A DNA stretch of 11,317 nucleotides from Candidatus Aenigmatarchaeota archaeon (GCA_016198605.1 JACQIG010000020.1:1-11317), one strand, 5' to 3'. Numbered from the stretch's first letter, positions 1 through 7,099 are shown. The notes: generated from the sequence alone by a model not told the origin. A program made the numbers and translations.

Positions 1-61
1 GCTTGGCATTCAGCCAGCCGACAATGCTCCTGAATTCCGGGGCCAGGCGCTGGTGGAACAT
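1..61 (-). CDS. 5' end of a gene running off the left edge (partial, unknown product)
   Basis: An open frame on the minus strand starts with ATG at 59-61 and encodes 20 residues (MFHQRLAPEFRSIVGWLNAK) before the window ends. The start is supported by an archaeal TATA element (82-93) centred about 27 nt upstream, the geometry seen at several other genes here. It lies 59 bp downstream of the esterase stop codon on the same strand but appears to have its own promoter. Too little protein is visible to name a family. The frame also stays open for some codons upstream of this ATG, so the start rests on the promoter spacing. Confidence 0.45.
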   Translation of the reverse strand, partial: MFHQRLAPEFRSIVGWLNAK

Positions 62-81
62 AGGAATAGATTGTTTATGAA

Positions 82-93
82 GGTATATAAAAA
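82..93 (-). promoter_or_regulatory. TATA box of the left-edge gene
   Basis: Read on the minus strand this is TTTTTATATACC, a strong archaeal TATA element. Its centre is about 27 nt from the ATG at 61, so the transcript would start at or next to the start codon (leaderless). Confidence 0.55.
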
Positions 94-120
94 GCGGCTT
101 TGCCTGACACGGGTATCCTG

Positions 121-1134
121 TCACCCCATAGGGTGTTCCGCGAAAAATTCCCAGATTTGCTCAAAGGAGATGTCATGTGATACAGGGCCTATTATGGACG
201 CAGGTAGATACTGGTTTCCTGCCGGCCATACGTGGCCCATCCCTTCAACTGCGCAAAATGCAACTTCAGCGCCCTCCTTGCATTGGCTGTACGTCATGCA
301 GGTCGCATCCCCTTTCTGGTATGTGACAGACGATTCGGGCAGGCAGTTGTCTATGCTTAGCCATACATTCACCATTTCCTGGGCAGATTGGAATGAGTCC
401 TTCTCAGTACCCAGGCAACCTCCGCTTCCCCCATTAAAAGGAGCGCAAGGGTCGGCTGTACCGTGAATGTGCATAACAGGGACAGGTCTTGACGGGCTGC
501 AGTCCATTGGCACCGCTGGCGAGGCTACTGGCGCGACTGCGGCAATTTTATCCGATAACTCGCAGGCCAAGCGGTAAGACATCATTCCTCCCTGGGAGAT
601 GCCTGTTGCATAAATCCTGTTTCCGTCAGCATTGAACCTGCTTTTTGCATCGCCAATCATTTTTGAGAGAAAACCAATGTCATCAATGTCACGCTCTGAG
701 GCATAGTTAGAATGGGTTTGAATAGTCCCGTTTATTAGAGATGGTCCAAGGTTCCAGACAAGCAGCCTGTCCCCCAAAGCGCCTGTTCCGGCGGGGCTTA
801 ATAGTATAAAGCCGTATTTGTCCGAGTAGTCATACAAGCCGTCATTTTTGGAGCCCGCACTGCTGCCTCCGCCACCATGAATGTAAATTACAACTGCGGT
901 CTTGGTGCTCCTGTCATAGCTTGGTGGCACATGAGCCTTATAAGTTCGCGTCAAACCATCATGCACCAAAGAAAAATCGTAATCCCCGGGGCCAAGGGCA
1001 AAGCCGTTCACAGTCCCATTCCCTGTCACGTTCAATGGCGGTTCCACGCGCCTGGCACATCCAGAAACCGCCAGCGCAGCCAATAACAAAACCGCAAGAA
1101 ACGCAAGATCTTTTGGCCGCCTAGCTGCTGCCAT
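121..1134 (-). CDS. Secreted lipoprotein esterase of the PHB depolymerase / LpqC family
   Basis: 337 residues. The N-terminus has a basic stretch, a hydrophobic core and a lipobox (AVSGC, Cys26), so the mature protein is probably a lipid-anchored extracellular enzyme. The rest is an alpha/beta hydrolase: oxyanion-loop HGGGG at 86-90, an RDIDDIGF block at 148-155 typical of this family, nucleophile elbow G-I-S-Q-G with Ser180, Asp228 in HGTADP, and His301 in GMGHVWPAG. Known relatives (COG3509) are polyhydroxybutyrate depolymerases, feruloyl and acetylxylan esterases; the substrate here cannot be told. Eight cysteines after Cys26 (191, 212, 230, 240, 264, 279, 285, 294) suggest disulfides. It is divergently oriented from the cupredoxin lipoprotein. 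Leu and Ile codons (many TTG, TTA, ATT) look unlike those of neighbouring genes, and the family is mostly bacterial, so acquisition by transfer is possible. Confidence 0.9.
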   Translation of the reverse strand: MAAARRPKDLAFLAVLLLAALAVSGCARRVEPPLNVTGNGTVNGFALGPGDYDFSLVHDGLTRTYKAHVPPSYDRSTKTAVVIYIHGGGGSSAGSKNDGLYDYSDKYGFILLSPAGTGALGDRLLVWNLGPSLINGTIQTHSNYASERDIDDIGFLSKMIGDAKSRFNADGNRIYATGISQGGMMSYRLACELSDKIAAVAPVASPAVPMDCSPSRPVPVMHIHGTADPCAPFNGGSGGCLGTEKDSFQSAQEMVNVWLSIDNCLPESSVTYQKGDATCMTYSQCKEGAEVAFCAVEGMGHVWPAGNQYLPASIIGPVSHDISFEQIWEFFAEHPMG

Positions 1135-1156
1135 GGTATATTACATTAACCCCGTC

Positions 1157-1168
1157 AAATATAAATAT
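1157..1168 (-). promoter_or_regulatory. TATA box of the esterase gene
   Basis: Minus-strand ATATTTATATTT, centred about 29 nt upstream of the esterase ATG at 1134. It supports that start and a leaderless or nearly leaderless mRNA. Confidence 0.55.
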
Positions 1169-1215
1169 CCATTACACATCAAGGAACTTGGAAAGCTTCC
1201 CCTTCAGCAACCTAA

Positions 1216-1225
1216 TGCTTATAAG
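1216..1225 (+). promoter_or_regulatory. TATA box of the cupredoxin gene
   Basis: The sequence contains CTTATAAG (1218-1225), a small palindrome, centred about 25 nt upstream of the ATG at 1247. No Shine-Dalgarno sequence is seen, consistent with a leaderless transcript. The 112-bp gap 1135-1246 carries two separate divergent promoters. Confidence 0.55.
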
Positions 1226-1246
1226 GAATGCGCCTAATAGGCTTTC

Positions 1247-1645
1247 ATGAAGCTGCTTATTCCCCTCGTCTTAGTGGCTGCAGTGGTTTTAATAAGCGGC
1301 TGCACCTCGGGGACTGCCAATGACAATAGTAACACCACGCCTGGGGTCAAGGAGTTCCAGGTGACAATAGGGCACACGGCCTACAGCCCCTCCTCATTCA
1401 CCGTAACCAGGGGCGACACCGTGAGGTTCATGGCTGTTGCCGCTCCCGGAACTGAAAGCCACAACCATGGGATAACAATAGACGAATACAACATAAACCA
1501 GGCGGTGACAAGCTCCGCGACGCCGACAAAGATAGAGTTCGTGGCGGACAAGGCCGGCACATTCCAGATATACTGCAAGACCTGCCGGGACGGCCCCTTT
1601 GGGACAGGGCACCCTGACATAAGGGCGACGCTGGTTGTGCAGTAG
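1247..1645 (+). CDS. Cupredoxin-domain lipoprotein with a CuA-like C-terminal loop
   Basis: 132 residues. A signal peptide ends in lipobox LISGC (Cys19), then a short Asn/Thr-rich linker and a single cupredoxin beta-barrel (about 36-132). Candidate copper ligands are His74 in HNHGI, Cys110 and Cys113 in YCKTC, and His122 in GTGHPDI. The Cys/Cys/His loop resembles the CuA loop of cytochrome oxidase subunit II and nitrous-oxide reductase, but the Cys pair is separated by two residues rather than three, and Ile125 stands where the axial Met would be expected. It may be an electron carrier or copper-binding protein on the outer face of the membrane. No oxidase or heme gene is in the window. It converges on the Nudix gene, with the two stop codons only 5 bp apart. 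Confidence 0.85.
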   Translation: MKLLIPLVLVAAVVLISGCTSGTANDNSNTTPGVKEFQVTIGHTAYSPSSFTVTRGDTVRFMAVAAPGTESHNHGITIDEYNINQAVTSSATPTKIEFVADKAGTFQIYCKTCRDGPFGTGHPDIRATLVVQ

Positions 1646-1650
1646 GACAT

Positions 1651-2064
1651 TTATCCTGAGAACCTGTCCAATCCATACCTGAAATACGCGTCTATGGCGG
1701 GATGCAGCCACTTTGGGAACGCGTTTTTGTCCTGCAGCGGAACCCACATGTGGTCATGGTGCTCATGGGAAAGCCTTACCTCCGCGGACAATGGCCTGCA
1801 GAGGAAGATTATCATCGTTATCTTCTGGCCGTCGTCCCTTGTGAAGTGCTGCACATGGAACGGGAGGAGTATGTCAATGCCGATGCCCGTCTCCTCATGC
1901 ATCTCCCTCTTGAGCCCCTCAAAGGGGTTCTCACCCATGCCAAGCCTCCCTCCGGGTATGTCCCAGTCATCGGGCTTGTGGACGTCATCCTCCCTCCTTT
2001 TTACCAGGAGGACCTTCCCGCCATCCACCGTGAACGCTTTCACCGCTACCCTGAAGTTTTCCAT
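1651..2064 (-). CDS. Nudix hydrolase
   Basis: 137 residues, a single Nudix domain. The Nudix box is intact at 39-61: Gly39, Glu45, then Arg53-Glu54, Glu57-Glu58, Gly60 and Ile61, fitting G-x5-E-x7-R-E-U-x-E-E-x-G-U in full, so the Mg-binding helix should be functional. The preceding strand-loop DWDIPGG (33-39) is also typical. Members hydrolyse nucleoside diphosphates linked to other groups (sanitised dNTPs, ADP-ribose, NADH, dinucleoside polyphosphates). The sequence alone does not give specificity here, though the short length suits a house-cleaning type enzyme. It stands alone on the minus strand with its own promoter, and no pathway partner is adjacent. Confidence 0.93.
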   Translation of the reverse strand: MENFRVAVKAFTVDGGKVLLVKRREDDVHKPDDWDIPGGRLGMGENPFEGLKREMHEETGIGIDILLPFHVQHFTRDDGQKITMIIFLCRPLSAEVRLSHEHHDHMWVPLQDKNAFPKWLHPAIDAYFRYGLDRFSG

Positions 2065-2085
2065 AGCAGATCTTTTGCCGTTTAA

Positions 2086-2096
2086 GTTTATAATTT
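2086..2096 (-). promoter_or_regulatory. TATA box of the Nudix gene
   Basis: Minus-strand AAATTATAAAC is centred about 27 nt upstream of the ATG at 2064, again leaderless geometry. It lies in the 86-bp gap between the histone-like gene and the Nudix gene. Confidence 0.55.
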
Positions 2097-2150
2097 TACC
2101 CCTACAAATCCAAAGAAAATGAGAATTCCTGCAGAATATGGAGGTAAAGC

Positions 2151-2546
2151 CTAGAACGCTTCCTCGATCTTCCCCAGGTCCCTCTCAAGCCTGGCTATGT
2201 CCGCCTTTATCGCGGCCAGGTGGGCAAGTATCCTCTGCTTGTCCTTGTCGAAGCCTTCCATGTCCTCATAGACGCGGATGCCTTCCTTGAACTCGTTGAG
2301 GCTCATGGTGACGTATGGTATCTTGTTCATCTCCTTCGCCACCTTGGAGCAGACCTTCTCAAGCCACTTGTTCATGGCTATCTTGACGTCCTTCTTGATT
2401 ATCTTCTCCCTGTCAAGGTTCTTCCTCATGACCCTTACCACGGCGGCCACGGGGAAGGCGAGCCTCTCCTTCTGCTCCAGCTCCGCATCCTCCTTCTCCT
2501 CCTCGGCTACAGGCTGTTCAACAGCATCCTGCAATTCCTGTGACAT
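2151..2546 (-). CDS. Histone-fold protein with acidic N-terminal tail and C-terminal coiled coil
   Basis: 131 residues. An acidic, probably disordered tail (1-27) precedes a histone-fold-like segment (about 30-93). Residues FPVAAVVRVMRK (31-42) line up with the first helix of archaeal histones (HMfB LPIAPIGRIIKD). A long second helix (about 50-75) and a short loop-helix with YVT at 78-80 follow, where HMfB has DNA-contacting RKT. The Thr is kept, but the Arg is replaced by Tyr and the Asp of the Arg-Asp clamp by Asn or Glu. Residues 106, 110, 113, 117, 120, 124, 127 and 131 are Ile, Leu or Phe in a strict 4-3 spacing, a C-terminal coiled coil. It is probably a chromatin-associated or regulatory histone variant, with DNA binding likely altered. 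The start is supported by a Shine-Dalgarno sequence. The family call is my own alignment by eye. Confidence 0.7.
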   Translation of the reverse strand: MSQELQDAVEQPVAEEEKEDAELEQKERLAFPVAAVVRVMRKNLDREKIIKKDVKIAMNKWLEKVCSKVAKEMNKIPYVTMSLNEFKEGIRVYEDMEGFDKDKQRILAHLAAIKADIARLERDLGKIEEAF

Positions 2547-2550
2547 GCAA

Positions 2551-2557
2551 CACCTCT
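2551..2557 (-). promoter_or_regulatory. Shine-Dalgarno sequence of the histone-like gene
   Basis: Minus-strand AGAGGTG lies 4 nt before the ATG at 2546. Unlike most starts in the window this gene uses a leadered mRNA, and the site fixes the start codon. Confidence 0.6.
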
Positions 2558-2584
2558 TTTGTTAAGGCATCAGAATGATGCTCC

Positions 2585-2593
2585 ATTATATTA
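2585..2593 (-). promoter_or_regulatory. TATA box of the histone-like gene
   Basis: Minus-strand TAATATAAT is centred near 2589, predicting transcription start near 2562 and a 5' leader of about 16 nt that just contains the Shine-Dalgarno site. It lies between the stop of the LamG pilin (2623) and the histone-like start. Confidence 0.45.
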
Positions 2594-2622
2594 GTTTTGG
2601 AAGACTTAAATACTATACTGCT

Positions 2623-3717
2623 TCAGCACCTTACGGAAGCCTGCGCAGAGCCGATGGAAGCGCTCCCAAAACTGTAGTCGCAGGTGCCCGTGCAGGAGGC
2701 GTCCTTGAACGTGGCTGTCCCGCCCCTTGGGAGGGTTGCTGCGCTGAAGTAGGGCTGGAAGCCGCTGCCGCCAGTGGACACGGTTATGTCGCCGCAGCCC
2801 GCGCTGCTGCCAGCGACCTGGCATTGCCAGTTGTCACCGGAGCGCGCGGCAGGGCTCCTGATGCTGCGGGAGATGCGTATCTCGTCTATTGTCCCCTTGA
2901 ACGGCAAGTTTTGTGTGGAGAACACCCCTATATACACGCTTGCAGTTGCTGCGAGCGTCCCTGTAGTGGTGTCAATGTTGTCGGTGGGGGTAACATCAAC
3001 GCCATTGATATATAAATAAACCTTCTTTGCAGCGCCATCCCTTACGGCCATCACATGCGTAAGGACATTCTCAGGGACAGGGGCTGTTGAGGAAAACGTC
3101 TTGAGTGCGGCAGAGTCTCTCAAGGCAAGCCTTAATAAGTCTGTCGTCCCTAGTATCAGCAACCTGTAGCCTGGGGCAGCTCCGTCCTGCTTGTTAAGGA
3201 TTACTTTTGCGGTGGCGCCTGTGTCCTGCGCATTTATCCATGCCTCTAATGTGAAGCTGTCGCTGACATCGAAATTCAGCTCCGGCGCATCCGCCACAAG
3301 GATATAGTCATTTGTCCCATCAGCCACAAGGTTGAAATCATACGCACCCCCTATCTTTCCCCCGGTGGGATTGAACACGGACTCATTGGCGGGGTTCCCG
3401 CCTCCGAGAAGCCCGTCATTGCCAGGCGTCGGGTCATCGGGAAAGCTCCCTGCCGTGTCAGCATGCCACAGGGCCACCGTGTCACTGTCAGGCAAGTAGG
3501 CCTGGGAGGTGGATGTGGTTATGTCCTGCGTGCCCGCCCCGTTAAGGATTACCACAGCGCCGGAGCCGCCGGAATCGCAGAAGGCGTCGGTGACCTGCAG
3601 GGTCTTCTGCGTGAGCGAGCCTGAATAGACATTGATATAAGTGTATGCGGCTCCTGCCAGGGCTATGGTAATCAGAAGGAGCACTATGACTGCTATTATG
3701 GGCGTTATTCCTTTCAT
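2623..3717 (-). CDS. Pilin-like surface protein with LamG domain (paralogue A)
   Basis: 364 residues. It begins with a minimal class III signal peptide: MKG then ITPIIAVIVLLL and a hydrophobic helix to about residue 24, matching the archaeal type IV pilin N-terminus (PF07790 type), with predicted prepilin-peptidase cleavage after Gly3. A concanavalin-like LamG domain covers about 81-288 (features such as FTLEAWI, YLYINGVDV and IDEIRISRSI). A C-terminal module (about 296-364) contains Cys299, 308, 342, 346 and a terminal Cys364; Cys47 follows the pilin helix. The protein is probably assembled in or anchored like a pilin and displays a carbohydrate- or protein-binding domain outside the cell. 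It follows paralogue B by 35 bp on the same strand, with no clear promoter or Shine-Dalgarno of its own, so co-transcription is likely. Confidence 0.85.
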   Translation of the reverse strand: MKGITPIIAVIVLLLITIALAGAAYTYINVYSGSLTQKTLQVTDAFCDSGGSGAVVILNGAGTQDITTSTSQAYLPDSDTVALWHADTAGSFPDDPTPGNDGLLGGGNPANESVFNPTGGKIGGAYDFNLVADGTNDYILVADAPELNFDVSDSFTLEAWINAQDTGATAKVILNKQDGAAPGYRLLILGTTDLLRLALRDSAALKTFSSTAPVPENVLTHVMAVRDGAAKKVYLYINGVDVTPTDNIDTTTGTLAATASVYIGVFSTQNLPFKGTIDEIRISRSIRSPAARSGDNWQCQVAGSSAGCGDITVSTGGSGFQPYFSAATLPRGGTATFKDASCTGTCDYSFGSASIGSAQASVRC

Positions 3718-3752
3718 TTATTATATATTCATCCAGTCTGCCTAAATTCTTT

Positions 3753-4817
3753 CTAGCAGGACACCGAAGCCCTCGCAGAGACCCCTATGCCGGGGAATAT
3801 GCTGTATTGGCAGTTGCCTGTGCAGCCAAAATCCTGCATTATTGCGAACGCGGAAGGCTGTATTGAGCCCCTGTCAAAGCGGGGTGAAAATACGCCGCCT
3901 CCTGACAGCCTAGTGACAGTCAGGTCGCCGCATTTGTATTCGTTACCCGATCCCGCGCAGGCATTGGAATGCTCAAGAATCTCGCTGTCAGGCAGCACCC
4001 TGCTGTATACTGCCACCTCATCCAGATAGCCATTGAAATAGCTGTCCACCCTGCCAGCATCAAGCTGCGCATAATCCCTGTTGGGGCACTGGCCTGTCCA
4101 GGTGCCTACCGCGTCAAAGATTTTTGTGCCGTTTATGTAGGCTGTATACTTTGAGCCGTCAAAACTTACCGCAACATGCGTCCATTTGTTCCTGCCTATG
4201 ACGCCATTCACCTGGAAGGAAAGCCATTGCACGCCATTGCCGAAACCCCCATACAGCCCGAAGTCCGGGTCGCCTGTATCCACTATCCACATGGAAGGCA
4301 TCCTGTACCTGGAGTCCCCAGGCTCGTAGCCAAGGAAGCCGCGGTAACCAGGGTTGTTGGCTGCCGGGTTTATCCAGGCCTCCTCGGTGAATTTGCAGGC
4401 GCCGGAGAAATTAAGGGCTGGTGATGGTGGGATTCCAATATAGCTGCTGCTTCCATCAAAGGAGGCTGCCTTGCCTACCCTGCCATCCACGAACGCGCCG
4501 CCATTGAACTGGCCGGTGTTGCCGTAGCCGCCAAAATCCCTCACCGTGCTGCCCGTGTCGGTGTCAAGCGGGTAATACAATGAAAGCGAGGGGTCTATTG
4601 TCACGCCCTGCGGGATGTCTATGACGGCCTTCCCGGTGTTCTGGAGGAATATGTTTGCGGTCCCGGAGAAGCAGAAGGCCTGGGCCACATCCACGCTCCT
4701 GTACGTATACCTGCCAAGCGAAAGCGTCATGTAGGTGTAAGCGCTCCCGAACAGGGCTATCGCGATCATGAGCAGCAGCACTACCGACACCACCGGCGTC
4801 AGGCCCTTCATTGCCAT
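3753..4817 (-). CDS. Pilin-like surface protein with LamG domain (paralogue B)
   Basis: 354 residues from the ATG at 4817 (MAMKG); 4811 (MKG) is equally possible. An upstream in-frame ATG at 4889 would add a polar 24-residue extension before the class III signal peptide and is unlikely. The pilin helix LTPVVSVVLLL follows Gly5, the predicted cleavage site. LamG spans about 78-280 and ends with DEVAVYSRVLPDSEI, a classic LamG C-terminal motif. The C-terminal module has Cys287, 296, 332, 336 and a terminal Cys354, the same order as in paralogue A, and Cys49 matches Cys47 there. Two further cysteines lie inside LamG (GACKF, GQCPN). Likely role: surface adhesin or minor pilin. It is the first gene of a probable two-gene operon and diverges from the site-2 protease. 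Confidence 0.85.
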   Translation of the reverse strand: MAMKGLTPVVSVVLLLMIAIALFGSAYTYMTLSLGRYTYRSVDVAQAFCFSGTANIFLQNTGKAVIDIPQGVTIDPSLSLYYPLDTDTGSTVRDFGGYGNTGQFNGGAFVDGRVGKAASFDGSSSYIGIPPSPALNFSGACKFTEEAWINPAANNPGYRGFLGYEPGDSRYRMPSMWIVDTGDPDFGLYGGFGNGVQWLSFQVNGVIGRNKWTHVAVSFDGSKYTAYINGTKIFDAVGTWTGQCPNRDYAQLDAGRVDSYFNGYLDEVAVYSRVLPDSEILEHSNACAGSGNEYKCGDLTVTRLSGGGVFSPRFDRGSIQPSAFAIMQDFGCTGNCQYSIFPGIGVSARASVSC

Positions 4818-4840
4818 GTTATTATTTACTCCCAGGCGGC

Positions 4841-4848
4841 TAATTAAT
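4841..4848 (-). promoter_or_regulatory. Weak TATA-like element of pilin-like gene B
   Basis: Minus-strand ATTAATTA is centred about 27 nt upstream of the ATG at 4817. It is a poor TATA match, but the spacing agrees with other genes here and favours the 4817 start over 4889. Confidence 0.3.
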
Positions 4849-4917
4849 GGTTTGGCTTGGCGCTTTGACAATAAATTCCCAGAGGACAATTCAGCGGAAA
4901 CCTAACCAAACAGCAAG

Positions 4918-4927
4918 CATAAAAAGG
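4918..4927 (+). promoter_or_regulatory. TATA box of the site-2 protease gene
   Basis: GCATAAAAAG is centred about 25 nt upstream of the ATG at 4947. There is no Shine-Dalgarno sequence before the ATG, so the mRNA is probably leaderless. Confidence 0.5.
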
Positions 4928-4946
4928 CCTGGCCCCAATTAATTGC

Positions 4947-6152
4947 ATGCCATCCGTAGCCGAACTGAACATCATCTCCATTGTCTTGTTCGTCATAATA
5001 CTTGCCGTGGTAGTCTACAGGGACAGGAAGAAGTTTGAGAGGCAGGCCATTGTCCTTCTAAGGAAGACCAAGACGGGGAAGGCTTTCCTGACAAGCCTGG
5101 GGGCAAGCCACCCGAGGTTCTGGAAAGCTTTCGGCAATGCAGGCATAATTGCCGGGTTTGGCGGCTCGTTCTTCATGATTTACACGCTTGTGCAGGTGCT
5201 GATGGTAAACATTGGCAGGATACTCGCCGGCGCTGAGCCGGTGCAGGCCCTTGGGCTTGTGCTGCCTACCGCTTCCACTACCGGCAGCCTGACATCAGGC
5301 CTGTTCCTTGTCCCCTTCTGGTACTGGATAATCTCCATAGCCGTGCTGGTCGTCTTCCATGAGGGGATGCATGGCGTGCTGTGCGCGAGGGAGAAGGTGC
5401 CGATAAAATCGCTGGGGCTTGGCCTGCTGGCCGTGATACCTTTGGCTTTTGTGGAGCCTGACGAGAACAGGCTGAAGAAGAAAGGGACAGCCCAGCAGAT
5501 GAGGGTGTTCGCCGTAGGGTCGTTCGCCAACTTCATAATAGCCGGCCTCTGCTTTATAGTGTTCGCATTCGCCTTCTCGGGGTTTTTCACTGCCGGCGGC
5601 GTCATAGTCAGCGGGGTGGTTGAGGGCACGCCTGCCTACCAGGCAAACCTCACCGGCGCAATATTCCAGATAGGCAGCCAGCAGGTAAATGACGTGGATG
5701 ACTTGAGGTCCGCGCTCAATGGTATCAGCCCGGGCGATACGGTGGCAATCCGCACTAAGGTGCTGGAGGATGACACGTATGTGGAGAAAAGCTACACGCT
5801 CACGGCAATACAGGACCCAAACGCCAACGTGACAAAAAGCTTCATAGGGATAACATTCAGCCCGGAGCCTGCCCAGTCAACGTTCGCGGAAATCAAGGCG
5901 GAATTCTCTCAGTATTCCGGCCTGATAATATTCTTCAACGGGCTGTTCCTTTTCATGTTCATCATCAACCTTGGCGTGGGCCTTGTCAACATGCTGCCGC
6001 TGGGGCCCCTGGATGGCGGGAGGATGTGGGACGTGGCGCTTAAGAGGGTGAGCCCGGGGGGCTACAAGAGAATAATGAACGGGCTGGGGTTCTTCGTCCT
6101 GGCAGTCATAGTGCTCACCCTGGTTTCGCAGTTCGTGCCGGTGGGACTGTAG
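4947..6152 (+). CDS. Site-2 protease family (M50) intramembrane metalloprotease with PDZ domain
   Basis: 401 residues, polytopic. The zinc motif HEGMH lies at 138-142 (His138, Glu139, His142) at the end of a membrane helix. The third ligand Asp356 is in the P-L-D-G-G motif after NMLPLG, in a late membrane helix. Membrane segments are visible near 7-24, 64-90, 118-138, 154-170, 190-214, 328-352 and 378-398. A PDZ-like domain (about 219-300; GVIVSGVVEGTPAYQ onward) sits between the two catalytic halves. All catalytic residues are present, so it should be active. Family members cut transmembrane helices of anti-sigma factors, membrane-tethered regulators or leftover signal peptides; the archaeal substrate is unknown. 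It is flanked by pilin-like genes (divergent) and converges on the KaiC-like gene. Confidence 0.93.
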   Translation: MPSVAELNIISIVLFVIILAVVVYRDRKKFERQAIVLLRKTKTGKAFLTSLGASHPRFWKAFGNAGIIAGFGGSFFMIYTLVQVLMVNIGRILAGAEPVQALGLVLPTASTTGSLTSGLFLVPFWYWIISIAVLVVFHEGMHGVLCAREKVPIKSLGLGLLAVIPLAFVEPDENRLKKKGTAQQMRVFAVGSFANFIIAGLCFIVFAFAFSGFFTAGGVIVSGVVEGTPAYQANLTGAIFQIGSQQVNDVDDLRSALNGISPGDTVAIRTKVLEDDTYVEKSYTLTAIQDPNANVTKSFIGITFSPEPAQSTFAEIKAEFSQYSGLIIFFNGLFLFMFIINLGVGLVNMLPLGPLDGGRMWDVALKRVSPGGYKRIMNGLGFFVLAVIVLTLVSQFVPVGL

Positions 6153-6217
6153 TGCTGCCTATTGTAGAAACATTCTTCGGATGTAAAAACTTCACAGGAA
6201 CCATGATGCCCTGTCAG

Positions 6218-7099
6218 CTACACCAGAACGATGCCCTTCCCGCTGATTATCTGCATCTCCACTATCTTCTGCTGGAAGCTTTCGCCCCTCATCTTGAGGA
6301 TCTCTATTGTCTTGACCCTCTCGCCGCCTGTTGTCTCGCCTCCGGTGACCTTGACGCTCCTCATCAGGATTATGCCGTCCGCGAGGAAGCCTTCCACCCC
6401 GCTCCTTGTGAGGCTTAGGGATTCAGGGTCGTCTATCTCCGTTATCAGGAGTGACGTGGCGCCCAGCTCCTCAAAGAACCTGAAGAGCTGCTCAATGTAG
6501 ATCCTGTAGCTGTCTTCCCTGCCAACGAAGGCCGCGGCCACTGCTGACATGGAGTCAAGAACTATGAAAGAGGGCCTGAAGTTGGGCGGGAAGAAGACAG
6601 GTTCCACATCTATCAGCAGCTCCTTCTTTGCCCTAGTGAGCAGAGCCTCCACTGACCTGGTTATGTCAAAGGGGTCAAAGCGCTTTATCATGAGAAGCCC
6701 CTTCTCCTCGTACGTTTCAGGGTCCCAGCCGAAGTCATGCATGTGCTGGCGGAGCCTCCACTCAGGCTCCTCAAAGGACATGTAAAGCCCCTTCTCGCCC
6801 TTCTTGACGTTGTTCACTAGCGTCTGCAGGCAGAGTATTGTCTTGCCTGTCCCGGGCCCGCCCGCAACCAGGACAGAGGAGCCCTTGGGTATTCCCTTGC
6901 TCAGCAGCTTGTCAAAGCCTGATATCCCTGTAAGGACGCGCTCAAAGGATTCGGGCCTCCTGATGGAATCAAGTTTCTGCCCAGGCCTGGCAGCCTTTAG
7001 CACCCTCTCGTTCTCGGCCTTGTCCTTCAGAAACTGCTTGCCGAAGGCATCTGAAACGCTCTTCGGTCTGGCCTTTATTTTCCGGCTCCTGATTGCCAT
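6218..7099 (-). CDS. KaiC-like RecA-superfamily ATPase (single KaiC domain)
   Basis: 293 residues. A basic N-terminal extension (1-50; KIKARPK, RRPESF) precedes one KaiC/RecA domain: TGISGFDKLL at 57-66, Walker A GGPGTGKT at 80-87, the paired acidic residues Glu110-Glu111 in SFEEPEW (catalytic glutamates in KaiC), and Walker B FIVLDS ending in Asp182. All key residues are present. The family (COG0467) is abundant in archaea, usually with one or two domains, and mostly lacks assigned roles; some members have been linked to signalling, motility regulation or DNA metabolism. The C-terminal part (KTIEILKMRGESF) is the usual KaiC terminus. It is separated from the next minus-strand gene by the repeat cluster and has its own promoter. 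Confidence 0.92.
   Translation of the reverse strand: MAIRSRKIKARPKSVSDAFGKQFLKDKAENERVLKAARPGQKLDSIRRPESFERVLTGISGFDKLLSKGIPKGSSVLVAGGPGTGKTILCLQTLVNNVKKGEKGLYMSFEEPEWRLRQHMHDFGWDPETYEEKGLLMIKRFDPFDITRSVEALLTRAKKELLIDVEPVFFPPNFRPSFIVLDSMSAVAAAFVGREDSYRIYIEQLFRFFEELGATSLLITEIDDPESLSLTRSGVEGFLADGIILMRSVKVTGGETTGGERVKTIEILKMRGESFQQKIVEMQIISGKGIVLV

Noticed and set aside
53..466. Plus-strand frame of 137 codons over the esterase 3' end
   Set aside because: It overlaps antisense the catalytic His region of the esterase and has no promoter or family resemblance.
4818..4889. Upstream ATG (4889) as start of pilin-like gene B
   Set aside because: It would put 24 polar residues ahead of a class III signal peptide; the ATG at 4817 (or 4811) gives the normal short basic leader and fits the TATA-like spacing.
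5180..5629. Long minus-strand frame inside the site-2 protease gene
   Set aside because: It is antisense to a well-supported protease with all catalytic motifs, and its translation is low-complexity with no recognisable domain.
6153..6217. Terminator hairpin between the site-2 protease and KaiC-like stops
   Set aside because: I looked for a stem or T-run in this 65-bp convergent gap and found no convincing one.
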